From: Pseudomonadota bacterium
GTDB taxonomy: Bacteria > Bdellovibrionota > Bdellovibrionia > Bdellovibrionales > JACTMU01
DNA length: 64,000 bases
Assembly: GCA_014584465.1 (NCBI GenBank)
Contig: JACTMU010000094.1
Coordinates: forward strand, 62,001-126,000
Direction of reading: 5' to 3'
The translations under genes and the position numbers were made by a program. This document shows positions 1 to 10,862 of the stretch, in pieces; the first letter of the stretch is position 1; each line of letters begins with the position of its first letter. The notes beneath the pieces are model-generated. The model ran no database searches. It had not been told where the DNA came from and saw only the letters and a program-made list of their open reading frames with translations.

Positions 1-423
1 CTAGCCCACATCCTTTTTCTCTCAAAGAAAGAGGGCCCCGAGAAGGCTCGTGAGCGCGCTGAATTGGTCTTTGCAAAACTTCGCGAGGGGCACTCTTTTG
101 AAGATCTTGCTTCCCAGTACAGCGAAGATCCCAACTTTACTTCTGGAGGTCTTTTGGGCACCTTCAAAGCCGGGGAGATATTGAAAGAACTTGAGACATC
201 GGCAACCAAACTCGAAGTCAATCAATATTCAGAGATCGTTCCGAGCAAAATTGGGTTTCACATACTTAAACTTCTTAAGAAACGAATCATCGACGATCCG
301 CAATTCTTAAAAGAGAAGACTGCAATTCATGCAACCCTATTTCAGCAATCGTTTGAAAAACAGCTCTCCTCCTGGATGACCAACAAAAGACAAGATACCT
401 TTGTACGGATCAATCCAAAGTGA
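1..423 (+). CDS. PpiC/SurA-type peptidyl-prolyl isomerase, C-terminal part (truncated by window start)
   Basis: Open frame from base 1 reads LAHILFLSKKEGPEKARERAELVFAKLREGHSFEDLASQYSEDP..GGLLGTF, a rotamase motif. Confidence 0.85.
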   Translation, partial: LAHILFLSKKEGPEKARERAELVFAKLREGHSFEDLASQYSEDPNFTSGGLLGTFKAGEILKELETSATKLEVNQYSEIVPSKIGFHILKLLKKRIIDDPQFLKEKTAIHATLFQQSFEKQLSSWMTNKRQDTFVRINPK

Positions 424-1376
424 CACGTCCGATTCGCATATCCATCACAACTGGAGACGTGGACGGGATTGGCAGTGAGATTGCAGCAAGAGCCCTAGCT
501 AAACTCAAACCTCAAAAAAACGTCCACTTCTTTCTTTGGAGATCTCCTCTTTGCCCAAAGAGTCATCTCAAAGTGATGGATCGTTCTTTCAAGAGAATCA
601 GTGTTGCAAGTTGGTCCGAAGCTTTGGCTGTAAGGTCTTCCTCAGAACGCGAACTCATCGATATCAACTCATCATTGCAACCACCCCATTGGGTTGAGAT
701 CTCGGCCAAGGCCGCCATGTTTGGACACCTTGATGCCATTGTGACTGCCCCGTTATCTAAGACCTCCATTCATGATGCTGGATTTAAGGATGTCGGCCAT
801 ACTGACATGTTAAGGCGCATCTCCAAGCAGGAACTTTTTATGGCCTTTATCGGCAAGGAGTTTCCTGTTCTTTTGGTGACGGATCATATTGGACTTTCAA
901 AGGTTCCTAAGGTTTTAAATGAGAAACTTCTTACGCAAGCACTGAATTGCTCCATAGAACTTCAAAAGATGTTGCCCGGCAAAGGTAAACGCTTACCTAT
1001 TGCACTTTTAGGATTGAATCCCCATTGCGGAGAAGAGGGAATCATCGCAGACGAAGAGCGCTCCTATTTTCATAAGGTCATCTCCAATTTCAATGAGAGT
1101 CGGACGGTCGTCAAAGGCCCACTGGCCCCAGACACGGCCTTTTGTAAAGAGAACTGGAAACGCTACTCAATCTTTGTTGCGCCATACCACGATGTCGGTT
1201 TGGCCCCCTTCAAGTTGGTGCATGGACAAAACGAAGGCGTCCATGTGACAATGGGGCTTCCATTTGTTAGAACAAGTGTAACCCACGGGACCGCAAAGGA
1301 TCTTTTTAAGAAAAATAAGGCGAAGTACGGCTCTATGTATGATGCCTTAAAGTGGGCTATTTTACTTTGCAAATAG
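420..1376 (+). CDS. pdxA: 4-hydroxythreonine-4-phosphate dehydrogenase PdxA
   Basis: ITTGDVDGIGSEI, GHTDMLRR, LGLNPHCGEEG, YHDVGLAPFK motifs; ATGA-type overlap with the preceding gene. Confidence 0.93.
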   Translation: MTRPIRISITTGDVDGIGSEIAARALAKLKPQKNVHFFLWRSPLCPKSHLKVMDRSFKRISVASWSEALAVRSSSERELIDINSSLQPPHWVEISAKAAMFGHLDAIVTAPLSKTSIHDAGFKDVGHTDMLRRISKQELFMAFIGKEFPVLLVTDHIGLSKVPKVLNEKLLTQALNCSIELQKMLPGKGKRLPIALLGLNPHCGEEGIIADEERSYFHKVISNFNESRTVVKGPLAPDTAFCKENWKRYSIFVAPYHDVGLAPFKLVHGQNEGVHVTMGLPFVRTSVTHGTAKDLFKKNKAKYGSMYDALKWAILLCK

Positions 1377-1384
1377 GAGTTTCG

Positions 1385-2754
1385 ATGATGAATTCAGTTA
1401 TTTTTCGTGAGTACGATATTCGTGGCATCTACGAAAGAGATTTTGATGAATCCTTCGCAACCAACTTGGGACGCGCCTATGTCTCCTACGTTCGAAAACA
1501 CCTCTCAATTGAGCATCCCACGGTCGCTTTAGGGTATGATGCTCGACGATCAAGCCCCTCCCTTGAAAAGGCTCTAGCTCGAGGTATCGTAGAAAGTGGT
1601 GGGAACGTTTACCACTTAGGATTGGTAACCACCCCTCTCTCCTATTTTGCGACATTTTTTGTGAGCGAAGTTCAAGGTGCCATTATGGTCACTGGAAGCC
1701 ACAATCCTCCTGATTACAATGGCTTTAAGATCTCCGTTGGAAAATCGACGATCTTTGGCAATGCCATTCAAGAACTTCGTACCATTATTGAAAAAAAGGA
1801 TTTCATCTCCTCCTCCACGCCAGGAAAAGAACAGAACTACGACATTTTTCCTAAATATCTCAAACGTTACCAAGAGGAGTTTGGTCAGATTACCCCCATC
1901 AAAGTGGTGCTTGATTGCGGTAATGGTGCTGCAGGATGTATTGCTCGAAGACTTTACGAAGCCGTGGGATTAAAACCCACGATTCTCTTTGAGGAGCCCG
2001 ATGGAAGATTCCCAAATCACCACCCCGATCCCACGGTTGAATCAAATCTCGTCGCACTCAAAGCTAAGGTTCACGAAGTGGGCGCGGTCGTTGGGATCGG
2101 ATTTGATGGAGATTGTGATCGCATTGGAGTCATCGATTCCAATGGCAAAGTTTTGCCAGGAGACGAAATGATGGCCATTATGTCTCGCTTTATTCTTCAA
2201 AAGCAACCTGGCCAGACCATTGTGGGCGACGTGAAGTGTTCGGATCGACTTTTTCACTATGTAACTAAATACAATGGAAAGCCACTGATGTGGAAAACTG
2301 GCCACAGCCTTATCAAGGAGAAGATCAAGGAGATCAAGGCTCCCTTTGGAGGTGAGTTGAGCGGACATATCTTTTTTGCAGATCGCAACTATGGCTATGA
2401 TGACGCTCTTTACGCTAGTTTGCGTCTTGTTGAAATTCTTGCTCAAACTGGGAAATCCATCTCAGAACTTTTATCTGATTTCCCTCCGGCATTCAACACA
2501 CCTGAAATTCGAATCGATACCACTGAAGAAAAGAAGGTCTCCATTGTGACAACCTTAAAAGATCGCTACTCAGTGAACTCCAAAGAGTATCAGGTGAATT
2601 TAATCGATGGAATTCGAATCAGCTACCCTGATGGATGGGCTCTTGTTCGATCTTCAAATACACAACCTGTACTTGTCATGCGGTTTGAATCCTCAACCAA
2701 AGAGGGGCTGAGACGCATCCAAAATGAACTTGAATCGATCGTTCAGCCTCTTTT

Positions 2755-2758
<4 letters not shown>
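1385..2758 (+). CDS. Phosphomannomutase/phosphoglucomutase
   Basis: REYDIRG, TGSHNPPDYNGFK, GFDGDCDRIG, GGELSGHIFF motifs of the alpha-D-phosphohexomutase family; start taken at internal ATG after AGGAG. Confidence 0.93.
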
Positions 2759-5301
<2,543 letters not shown>

Positions 5302-5339
5302 GATCTTGCTCTCCCAAGAAAAATGCATCGACCCCGTCA

Positions 5340-5503
5340 GTACCCCGTCAAATAAGTCTTTCCCTAGGATGACGACGAGATTCGTCGAGAGGGCGCGAAG
5401 TGAGGAAGCCCCGCTAGCTGGCGTCCTAACGGGGTTTTCGAACGACAAAGCCATCTCGAGGAAGATCGAGCCAGAATGGGGAAAAACTTATTTGACGGGG
5501 TAC
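5340..5503. mobile_element. Non-autonomous inverted-repeat (MITE/REP-like) element
   Basis: 25-nt terminal inverted repeat GTACCCCGTCAAATAAGTCTTTCCC (5340-5364) / GGGAAAAACTTATTTGACGGGGTAC (5479-5503), one mismatch, enclosing hairpins and no convincing CDS. Confidence 0.65.
5406..5438 (+). terminator. Possible intrinsic terminator downstream of uvrA
   Basis: AAGCCCCG ... CGGGGTTTT stem (one G-U pair) followed by T's; lies inside the inverted-repeat element. Confidence 0.4.
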
Positions 5504-5611
5504 TTGGATCGGTGTTACTTCAGCCTGACTCCTTTTGAGTCTTCCAGATCCTGAAGCTCTCAATTTTCAAAGTCGTTGCAAAACCACTCCCTTCCCATCA
5601 AAATTTCGCAC

Positions 5612-5860
5612 TCATGCAGCAAGAAGAAAATCCGCACTCAAGTCCGCACCACAATCCCACTGAATACCTCCAACAGGATTCACAGAAACTTTCTTGAATT
5701 CATTTTGATCACAAAGGGAAGAAAAAACTGGCGGTGGATTTTTCAATAGATTTGAAAGATCCACCCTCTTCTTTTGTCCATTACTGAAAACAATTAAAAG
5801 TACAAAATCTTTTTCAACAGAAACCGATTCAACTTCGATTAAGTCTGCACCTGAAATCAT
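5612..5860 (-). CDS. DUF2442-family protein
   Basis: V..V.VEKDFVLLIVFSNGQKKRVDLSNLL ... NPVGGIQWDCGADLSADFL pattern. Confidence 0.7.
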   Translation of the reverse strand: MISGADLIEVESVSVEKDFVLLIVFSNGQKKRVDLSNLLKNPPPVFSSLCDQNEFKKVSVNPVGGIQWDCGADLSADFLLAA

Positions 5861-5863
5861 AAA

Positions 5864-6124
5864 TTACTCCAATGGAGAAACAGGATAAACAGGTTTCCCC
5901 TCTTTCGCGAGGTCCCAATCTTTCATGAGTTCATCTTTACGAATTCGGATCCACTCGCAGATCAATTGATCTGCTTTGTTCGGCATTTTACCGCGAAGGA
6001 TCTTAGCCTCGCTAATCGAATACTGTGCCTTAAAAGATTGATAAACGGCGTGAATATGCGCAGGATTGTGATCCAAAAATTGAATGTAGATTGTAATTCC
6101 ATAGAAATAGCAAATTTGTGGCAT
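5864..6124 (-). CDS. DUF4160-family protein
   Basis: MPQICYFYGITIYIQFLDHNPAHIHAVYQ pattern, immediately upstream of the DUF2442 gene. Confidence 0.75.
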   Translation of the reverse strand: MPQICYFYGITIYIQFLDHNPAHIHAVYQSFKAQYSISEAKILRGKMPNKADQLICEWIRIRKDELMKDWDLAKEGKPVYPVSPLE

Positions 6125-6142
6125 TTCAAATCCTTTTCACTA

Positions 6143-6159
6143 TTCGATAAAATATCGAA
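6143..6159 (-). promoter_or_regulatory. Palindromic operator candidate upstream of DUF4160/DUF2442
   Basis: Perfect 7-bp inverted repeat TTCGATA-AAA-TATCGAA just upstream of the DUF4160 start. Confidence 0.5.
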
Positions 6160-6266
6160 CCTGGGAACATTTAATGCTACTAGAAAATAGAGAGAAAAGC
6201 AAAATTCCTTGGGCAACAACACCCTATTCACCTCGCAGTGCAGTGATGGAATATCAAGTGGGGAGC

Positions 6267-6407
6267 AAGGAGAGCCTGCGCCAACGAGTTTGTGATTCAG
6301 TTCGCTCAGCACTCTCATTGAGCCATGGATACCTCGCCGTGATCGATGGCGCTCATAACGAAAAGAGATATTCAACCCACTCCTCATGTCCCAAGTGCAA
6401 GTTCAGC
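6267..6407 (+). pseudogene. uvrA fragment (47 codons), divergent relic
   Basis: KESLRQRVCDSVRSALSLSHGYLAVIDGAHNEKRYSTHSSCPKCKFS matches uvrA codons at 3394-3534 at 38/47 residues with no gaps, followed at once by TAG. Confidence 0.9.
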
Positions 6408-6522
6408 TAGCTTGTATGCCACGAAAACGGATACGACCTGTCCAATGAAACATTTACATTTCATTTGGGTGGAAGAGAGATCCAAGGAGAGAGACGGTTC
6501 GATTGAATACAAGTATGAAGTT

Positions 6523-6652
6523 AGATGTAATGGTTGATTTTGCAAGTCATTTTTGCAGGGGTCTAGGTTTGGGTCAGATTTGAGATAGGCTCTCCAAATT
6601 AAGAGGAGGCATTATGTCGCAAAAGAAGCCGACTAAATCAACCATTACATCT
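6523..6652. repeat. 18-bp perfect inverted repeat with 94-nt spacer
   Basis: AGATGTAATGGTTGATTT (6523-6540) / AAATCAACCATTACATCT (6635-6652). Confidence 0.85.
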
Positions 6653-6654
6653 CG

Positions 6655-7110
6655 CTATTTGAATAAACTGTCGTCTGCTGCCGCATTAAAACCATCAATC
6701 TCCTGCACTACTTCGAGCTTGTTATTCTTCACGCGATAGACAATCGCCCAACGAATAACTCCATTCCCCATGTCGTATGTTGAAATGGCTATTTGAGGGT
6801 TCCTTTCAGAATCATAGGTAATGAACTGCTTTGGCTTCATTTGAATAAAAAAGGCATATTCCCAAGTATGGCGCTCACCGTCTGTTTCATAGACTTGCGA
6901 CCAGATTCTGTTTTTGTAAGCCTTATCTCCTTTGCCAAGAATAACACGCGTTGAATGCCATCCCACCTTTTCTAACCAAATCCATCTTTTATCGGGCAAA
7001 CGCAAAAAATCCCTTTCTACTGGAACATCACCTGCCATGGCGAACGACGACATGCAAATCACAAACAAAAAATAAAACATCAATCTACTTCTTTTTACGA
7101 GCTTTTTCAT
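6655..7110 (-). CDS. Secreted/periplasmic hypothetical protein with signal peptide
   Basis: Start at the internal Met gives MKKLVKRSRLMFYFLFVICMSSFAMAG signal peptide; overlaps the 3' end of the lytic-transglycosylase gene. Confidence 0.75.
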   Translation of the reverse strand: MKKLVKRSRLMFYFLFVICMSSFAMAGDVPVERDFLRLPDKRWIWLEKVGWHSTRVILGKGDKAYKNRIWSQVYETDGERHTWEYAFFIQMKPKQFITYDSERNPQIAISTYDMGNGVIRWAIVYRVKNNKLEVVQEIDGFNAAADDSLFK

Positions 7111-7777
7111 AACGTGATAAGACCTCATCCGCATATGCTTCAACCTTTTTATTCCATTGGTGATAACCGATAAGGGCGCTTCTTGCGTTCTTAGAATATT
7201 TCTTTGGTGTTTGCGAAAATTTATGAGCGAGGAGTCGTGTGCCAAGTGCTACACTGACAATGGGATCACTTTTGTCGACTTTCTTCACATGAATAAGATG
7301 CTTACGCATCTCGATCCATTTTTCCTTGTTAGGAAATCCGCCCAAAACTCTTAGTGATTGATCAGTAACTTGCATAAGACCTGAATCCGTGCTCTTCGGA
7401 TCTTTGCTTTTTGCTTTTGGATCAAAACTGGATTCCAAGGAAATAAGTGCTTTAATCATCAGTGGATCTAAATTTTCTGGAAATTTAACACCTTGAGATT
7501 TCCAATAGTCTAACCAAAATTGAATTAAGGCATCGTAATCATTGCCATTGGGATAGCCTTCTATTTCTTTAAGCGCAGAATATCTCTTCTTAGATTCCCA
7601 AAACAGATAATGGATGTTTTCAATGAGCAAGCCTGACTCGATTTTACCTCGATTCTTTCTCACATGAGCAGCCATCCAGGTCACAGTACCTGAATGACAA
7701 ACTCGCTCGTGACCTCGAACAACATGATAACCTGGTGGGCACATTTCAGATGGTTTGGGCTTCTTAAGCTCTGGCAT
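7085..7777 (-). CDS. SLT-type lytic transglycosylase-domain protein, no signal peptide
   Basis: MIKALISLESSFDPKAKSKDPKSTDSGLMQVTDQSLR (catalytic E-S-S-F and GLMQ motifs); N-terminus GYHVVRGHERVCHSGTVTWMAAHVRKNRGK. Confidence 0.8.
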   Translation of the reverse strand: MPELKKPKPSEMCPPGYHVVRGHERVCHSGTVTWMAAHVRKNRGKIESGLLIENIHYLFWESKKRYSALKEIEGYPNGNDYDALIQFWLDYWKSQGVKFPENLDPLMIKALISLESSFDPKAKSKDPKSTDSGLMQVTDQSLRVLGGFPNKEKWIEMRKHLIHVKKVDKSDPIVSVALGTRLLAHKFSQTPKKYSKNARSALIGYHQWNKKVEAYADEVLSRYEKARKKK

Positions 7778-8047
7778 GAACTACTACTTCCTTTGAATCC
7801 AATTCGTAAGCCGGTTCGCCAAAGACTCTTCGGGGGTTTCAATTTTTTACGCCAACGGTTTTGCTAGATCCGGATGACCCGCTCAATACGGGCCAGCGAC
7901 TTGTGCGTGAATATAACGTAGGTGCTTTATGTTCGATTTGCAAGCCTTGCTGAGGCTTCTTTCATCCCACTTCTCTTTCCTTCAAATTTAAATAGGATAT
8001 ATCCTGGCTTCCCATTGCTTATCCGGTAGCCCGCCGTCGATTCCGTA

Positions 8048-8183
8048 CATGAAGTTTTCCTTATACCGTCGTTGAGCCTCCTCGAGTTAGCTCCTCTGGC
8101 TAGCCCTTCGTCGGCCCGCCTCGGTATAAGAAAAACTTATGCACATTCCCTCGAAAGCAGGTTTCGCGCCAAGCACTAAGTAC
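8048..8183. repeat. Composite dispersed repeat, full copy with imperfect terminal hairpin
   Basis: 8084-8140 matches 36472-36528 (reverse strand) at 56/57; 8126-8183 resembles 50234-50291; arms 8048-8068 and 8122-8141 are imperfect inverted repeats. Confidence 0.8.
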
Positions 8184-8412
8184 CTTTGATAAATTCTTTT
8201 ACTTTTTTAAAAGTGAATCCTAAAAAAGTGAACTCTAATCCTAAGATCCACATGGCTACTGCTTTCGTTTTGTCCCTTTTAATCTTTGTGCCCTCCTGAC
8301 TCATCTTTTCTTCAAACCCAGATCTTTTCAATTGCAGATCGATTTCGATTGGACTTCGATTTCATTACGAGTAGTTCAACCACGATCCAAGATCCGCACA
8401 ATTTTCGTGAGA

Positions 8413-8440
8413 TTGACAAAATCGCGATTTTTAGTATCCT
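8413..8440 (+). promoter_or_regulatory. Sigma70-like promoter for the DUF4143 ATPase gene
   Basis: TTGACA (8413-8418), 16-nt spacer, TATCCT (8435-8440); a small inverted repeat ATCCT/AGGAT overlaps the -10. Confidence 0.5.
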
Positions 8441-8483
8441 ACAGTAAGGATTATCAGGAGTTTCACTATGCGAATTGGTAACT

Positions 8484-9674
8484 ATGCGATATAAAAGAGA
8501 AATTTCAGATAAAATTATGCATCTTTCCACCCAATTTCCAGCCATTGTGGTTACTGGAGCGCGTCAAACTGGGAAAACCACACTCCTTCGAAATCTCTTC
8601 CCAAATTACAATTACGTGAGCTTGGATCTTCCATCCGATGCTCAATTGGCCGAAGAAGACCCACAGAGTTTCCTGGACCGCTACCCGGCTCCCGTCCTTG
8701 TCGATGAGGTTCAGTACGCACCCAAACTTTTTCGATATCTCAAAGTAGCTATTGATCGTGGGAGCCGCAGTTCAGGACAGTTCATCCTAACAGGGTCTCA
8801 AAAGTTCACTCTTATGAAAGAGGTTTCTGACAGTCTCGCAGGACGGTGTGCTCTTCTCGACTTAGAAACGCTTTCCCTCCACGAATTGGGAGGGGCTTTT
8901 TTCAATCAGATAACCAAAACGGATCTTGCATCCGTACTGTGCAGGGGACTTTATCCAGGGTTGTGGGATAACTTGGATATAATGCCATTCGACTTTTATC
9001 GAAGTTATCTCGCCAGTTACATTGAACGAGACGTTAGGCAGCTTCTCAATATTTCATCACTGAGAGATTTTGATCGTTTCATGCGAGTTTGCGCGTCTCG
9101 TTCAGGGCAACTTCTAAATAAAAGTGAAATCGGAAAAGAGGTGGGCGTCACATCTAAAACCATCAATGATTGGCTTAGCGTTCTTGAAGCCAGCAATCAA
9201 ATCAAGCTCTTGGAGCCCTATTTCTCTAATGTCAACAAACGCTTGGTAAAATCTCCTAAACTCTATTTTTGTGACTTAGGTCTAACTCTCTTTCTTTTGG
9301 GTATAAACAAAAACTCTCTTGCAAGTTCTTACTTGATCGGTTCCCTATGGGAGACTTTCGTTTACAGTGAACTCAGAAAATATCTCTTCCTCATGCGACC
9401 AGAAGCCTCAATATGGTTTTATCGTGACCCTACGAAAGAGGTTGATTTTCTTATCTCTTATGGTTCAAAATTCTATTTCTTGGATGCTAAATGGAAAGAA
9501 TTTCCAAATGAAAGCGATTTTTCTGTTATCAATTCCGTAAAATGTTTGTTCAAAAATTCAGCGCCAGAAAGTTTCGTCGTTTGTCGGTCACAAAATGATT
9601 TTCCTATTGGAAAGAACATGTTTGCTCTTAACGGGTTTTCTTTACATTCCTTCATTGACCAAAGGATCTGCTAG
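8484..9674 (+). CDS. AAA-family ATPase with C-terminal DUF4143
   Basis: VVTGARQTGKTTLLRNLF Walker A, PAPVLVDEVQYAP Walker B, FILTGSQKF; C-terminal KEVDFLISYGSKFYFLDAKW. Confidence 0.9.
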   Translation: MRYKREISDKIMHLSTQFPAIVVTGARQTGKTTLLRNLFPNYNYVSLDLPSDAQLAEEDPQSFLDRYPAPVLVDEVQYAPKLFRYLKVAIDRGSRSSGQFILTGSQKFTLMKEVSDSLAGRCALLDLETLSLHELGGAFFNQITKTDLASVLCRGLYPGLWDNLDIMPFDFYRSYLASYIERDVRQLLNISSLRDFDRFMRVCASRSGQLLNKSEIGKEVGVTSKTINDWLSVLEASNQIKLLEPYFSNVNKRLVKSPKLYFCDLGLTLFLLGINKNSLASSYLIGSLWETFVYSELRKYLFLMRPEASIWFYRDPTKEVDFLISYGSKFYFLDAKWKEFPNESDFSVINSVKCLFKNSAPESFVVCRSQNDFPIGKNMFALNGFSLHSFIDQRIC

Positions 9675-9736
9675 ACTCGTTCTGCCGAGTGGGCGAGTGT
9701 GGGTGTGTGCCATTTTTGACACAGATCCAATAAACT

Positions 9737-9931
9737 TCATTTGATTTTTCGAAGAGCAAGAGTTACGTGCACCAACCATGATACAAGACCTGCCATCGCT
9801 CCCACAATCAATGCGTAGCCTGGCCAGCCGTACTCCTTGTCTATGAGAGATCCGATGTAGATCAATGCAACTTCGATTCCTACAAGTTCAAAGCCCATAG
9901 CCATGAAGTAGGCGTACTGTTTCTTATCCAT
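9737..9931 (-). CDS. AtpZ/AtpI-family membrane protein
   Basis: Two TM segments, FELVGIEVALIYIGSLIDKEYGWPGYALIVGAMAGLVSW. Confidence 0.7.
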   Translation of the reverse strand: MDKKQYAYFMAMGFELVGIEVALIYIGSLIDKEYGWPGYALIVGAMAGLVSWLVHVTLALRKIK

Positions 9932-9932
9932 A

Positions 9933-10862
9933 CTATTTTTTTAAACCTCGTGCTCCCGGCAAAAGCGCTTGATGCTCCTTGAGTCTCTTGATTTTAATGT
10001 CTATGAACTCTGGACTTGGATACTCATCTCGAATTTGATTGAGCACTTTGATGGTTTGATCAAACATCTCGAGCTCTTCATAACAAACCGCAAGGTTCAG
10101 TTCTACATGCTCTTCCTTAGATCGTTCTGGAAACATCTGAATGATTTTTTGGTAGATTTCAACAGCTTGGTCAAATTTTTTAGTGGAAACAAGAAGATCC
10201 GCTTTCAATCGAAGAGCGTCAAAGTAGGTCTTGGAGTCACTTTTTTCTGAGAGCAAAACATCCAGTTCGGTTTGAGCTTGAAAGAATTTGTGCAGATAGT
10301 AATAGGATTTTGCAATGGCAAATCGAAATTTTTTCTTCTCTTCGGGATCGGTTTCCACTCCTAGAAGCTTATTGTATTGCAAGATGGCCGATTCATAGTC
10401 CGCGATGTTCTCATAGTAGACAGAAGCCAAGGATTTCTGAGCTTCGATTCTTTTGGCAGGATCTGGAGAATGAATGACAATGTGCTGGAAATACTTTATG
10501 GCCTTTTGGAAATTCTTAAGGTCGAGCAAAGCGATGCGTGCTGCAAGTTCTGCCGCCTCGATTCCTCTCTTACTGCCAGGACTCCCTTCAATTCCTATGA
10601 CTCGATCAAGCAACTCAACGGCCAACTCATATTGATGACCCTTTTCGGCCTCAACGGCCTTTTCAAAGTGTCGGTCAACTGGATTGGAGAAACAAGAGAT
10701 CCAGAGGACGCCGGTCAACGACAATAAGATGCGACTGATTTGCCCACCCTTCGGGTTGATCGCCTCAATGATCCGAGGGTGGTTCAGAATCAAAGGTCTC
10801 CCCTGTTTCGCCCTCACCATCTTCCCCTTCTTCGCTGCCATCATCTGAAGCAAGCGCCACAC
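9933..10862 (-). CDS. TPR-repeat lipoprotein-like protein (start uncertain, overlaps the gyrA 3' end)
   Basis: [16 protein letters not shown] lipobox-like segment then TPR-like repeats. Confidence 0.7.
   Translation of the reverse strand: MWRLLQMMAAKKGKMVRAKQGRPLILNHPRIIEAINPKGGQISRILLSLTGVLWISCFSNPVDRHFEKAVEAEKGHQYELAVELLDRVIGIEGSPGSKRGIEAAELAARIALLDLKNFQKAIKYFQHIVIHSPDPAKRIEAQKSLASVYYENIADYESAILQYNKLLGVETDPEEKKKFRFAIAKSYYYLHKFFQAQTELDVLLSEKSDSKTYFDALRLKADLLVSTKKFDQAVEIYQKIIQMFPERSKEEHVELNLAVCYEELEMFDQTIKVLNQIRDEYPSPEFIDIKIKRLKEHQALLPGARGLKK

Noticed and set aside
5306-5554. 82-aa ORF downstream of uvrA
   Set aside because: Spans the inverted-repeat element and its hairpins; composition does not look coding
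6174-6410. 78-aa ORF MLLENREKSK...CPKCKFS as a real gene
   Set aside because: Its C-terminal half is a piece of UvrA ending abruptly at TAG; the N-terminal half has no support, so treated as a relic
8312-8545. Minus-strand 77-aa ORF upstream of the DUF4143 gene
   Set aside because: Overlaps the likely promoter and start of the ATPase gene; no domain, no RBS support
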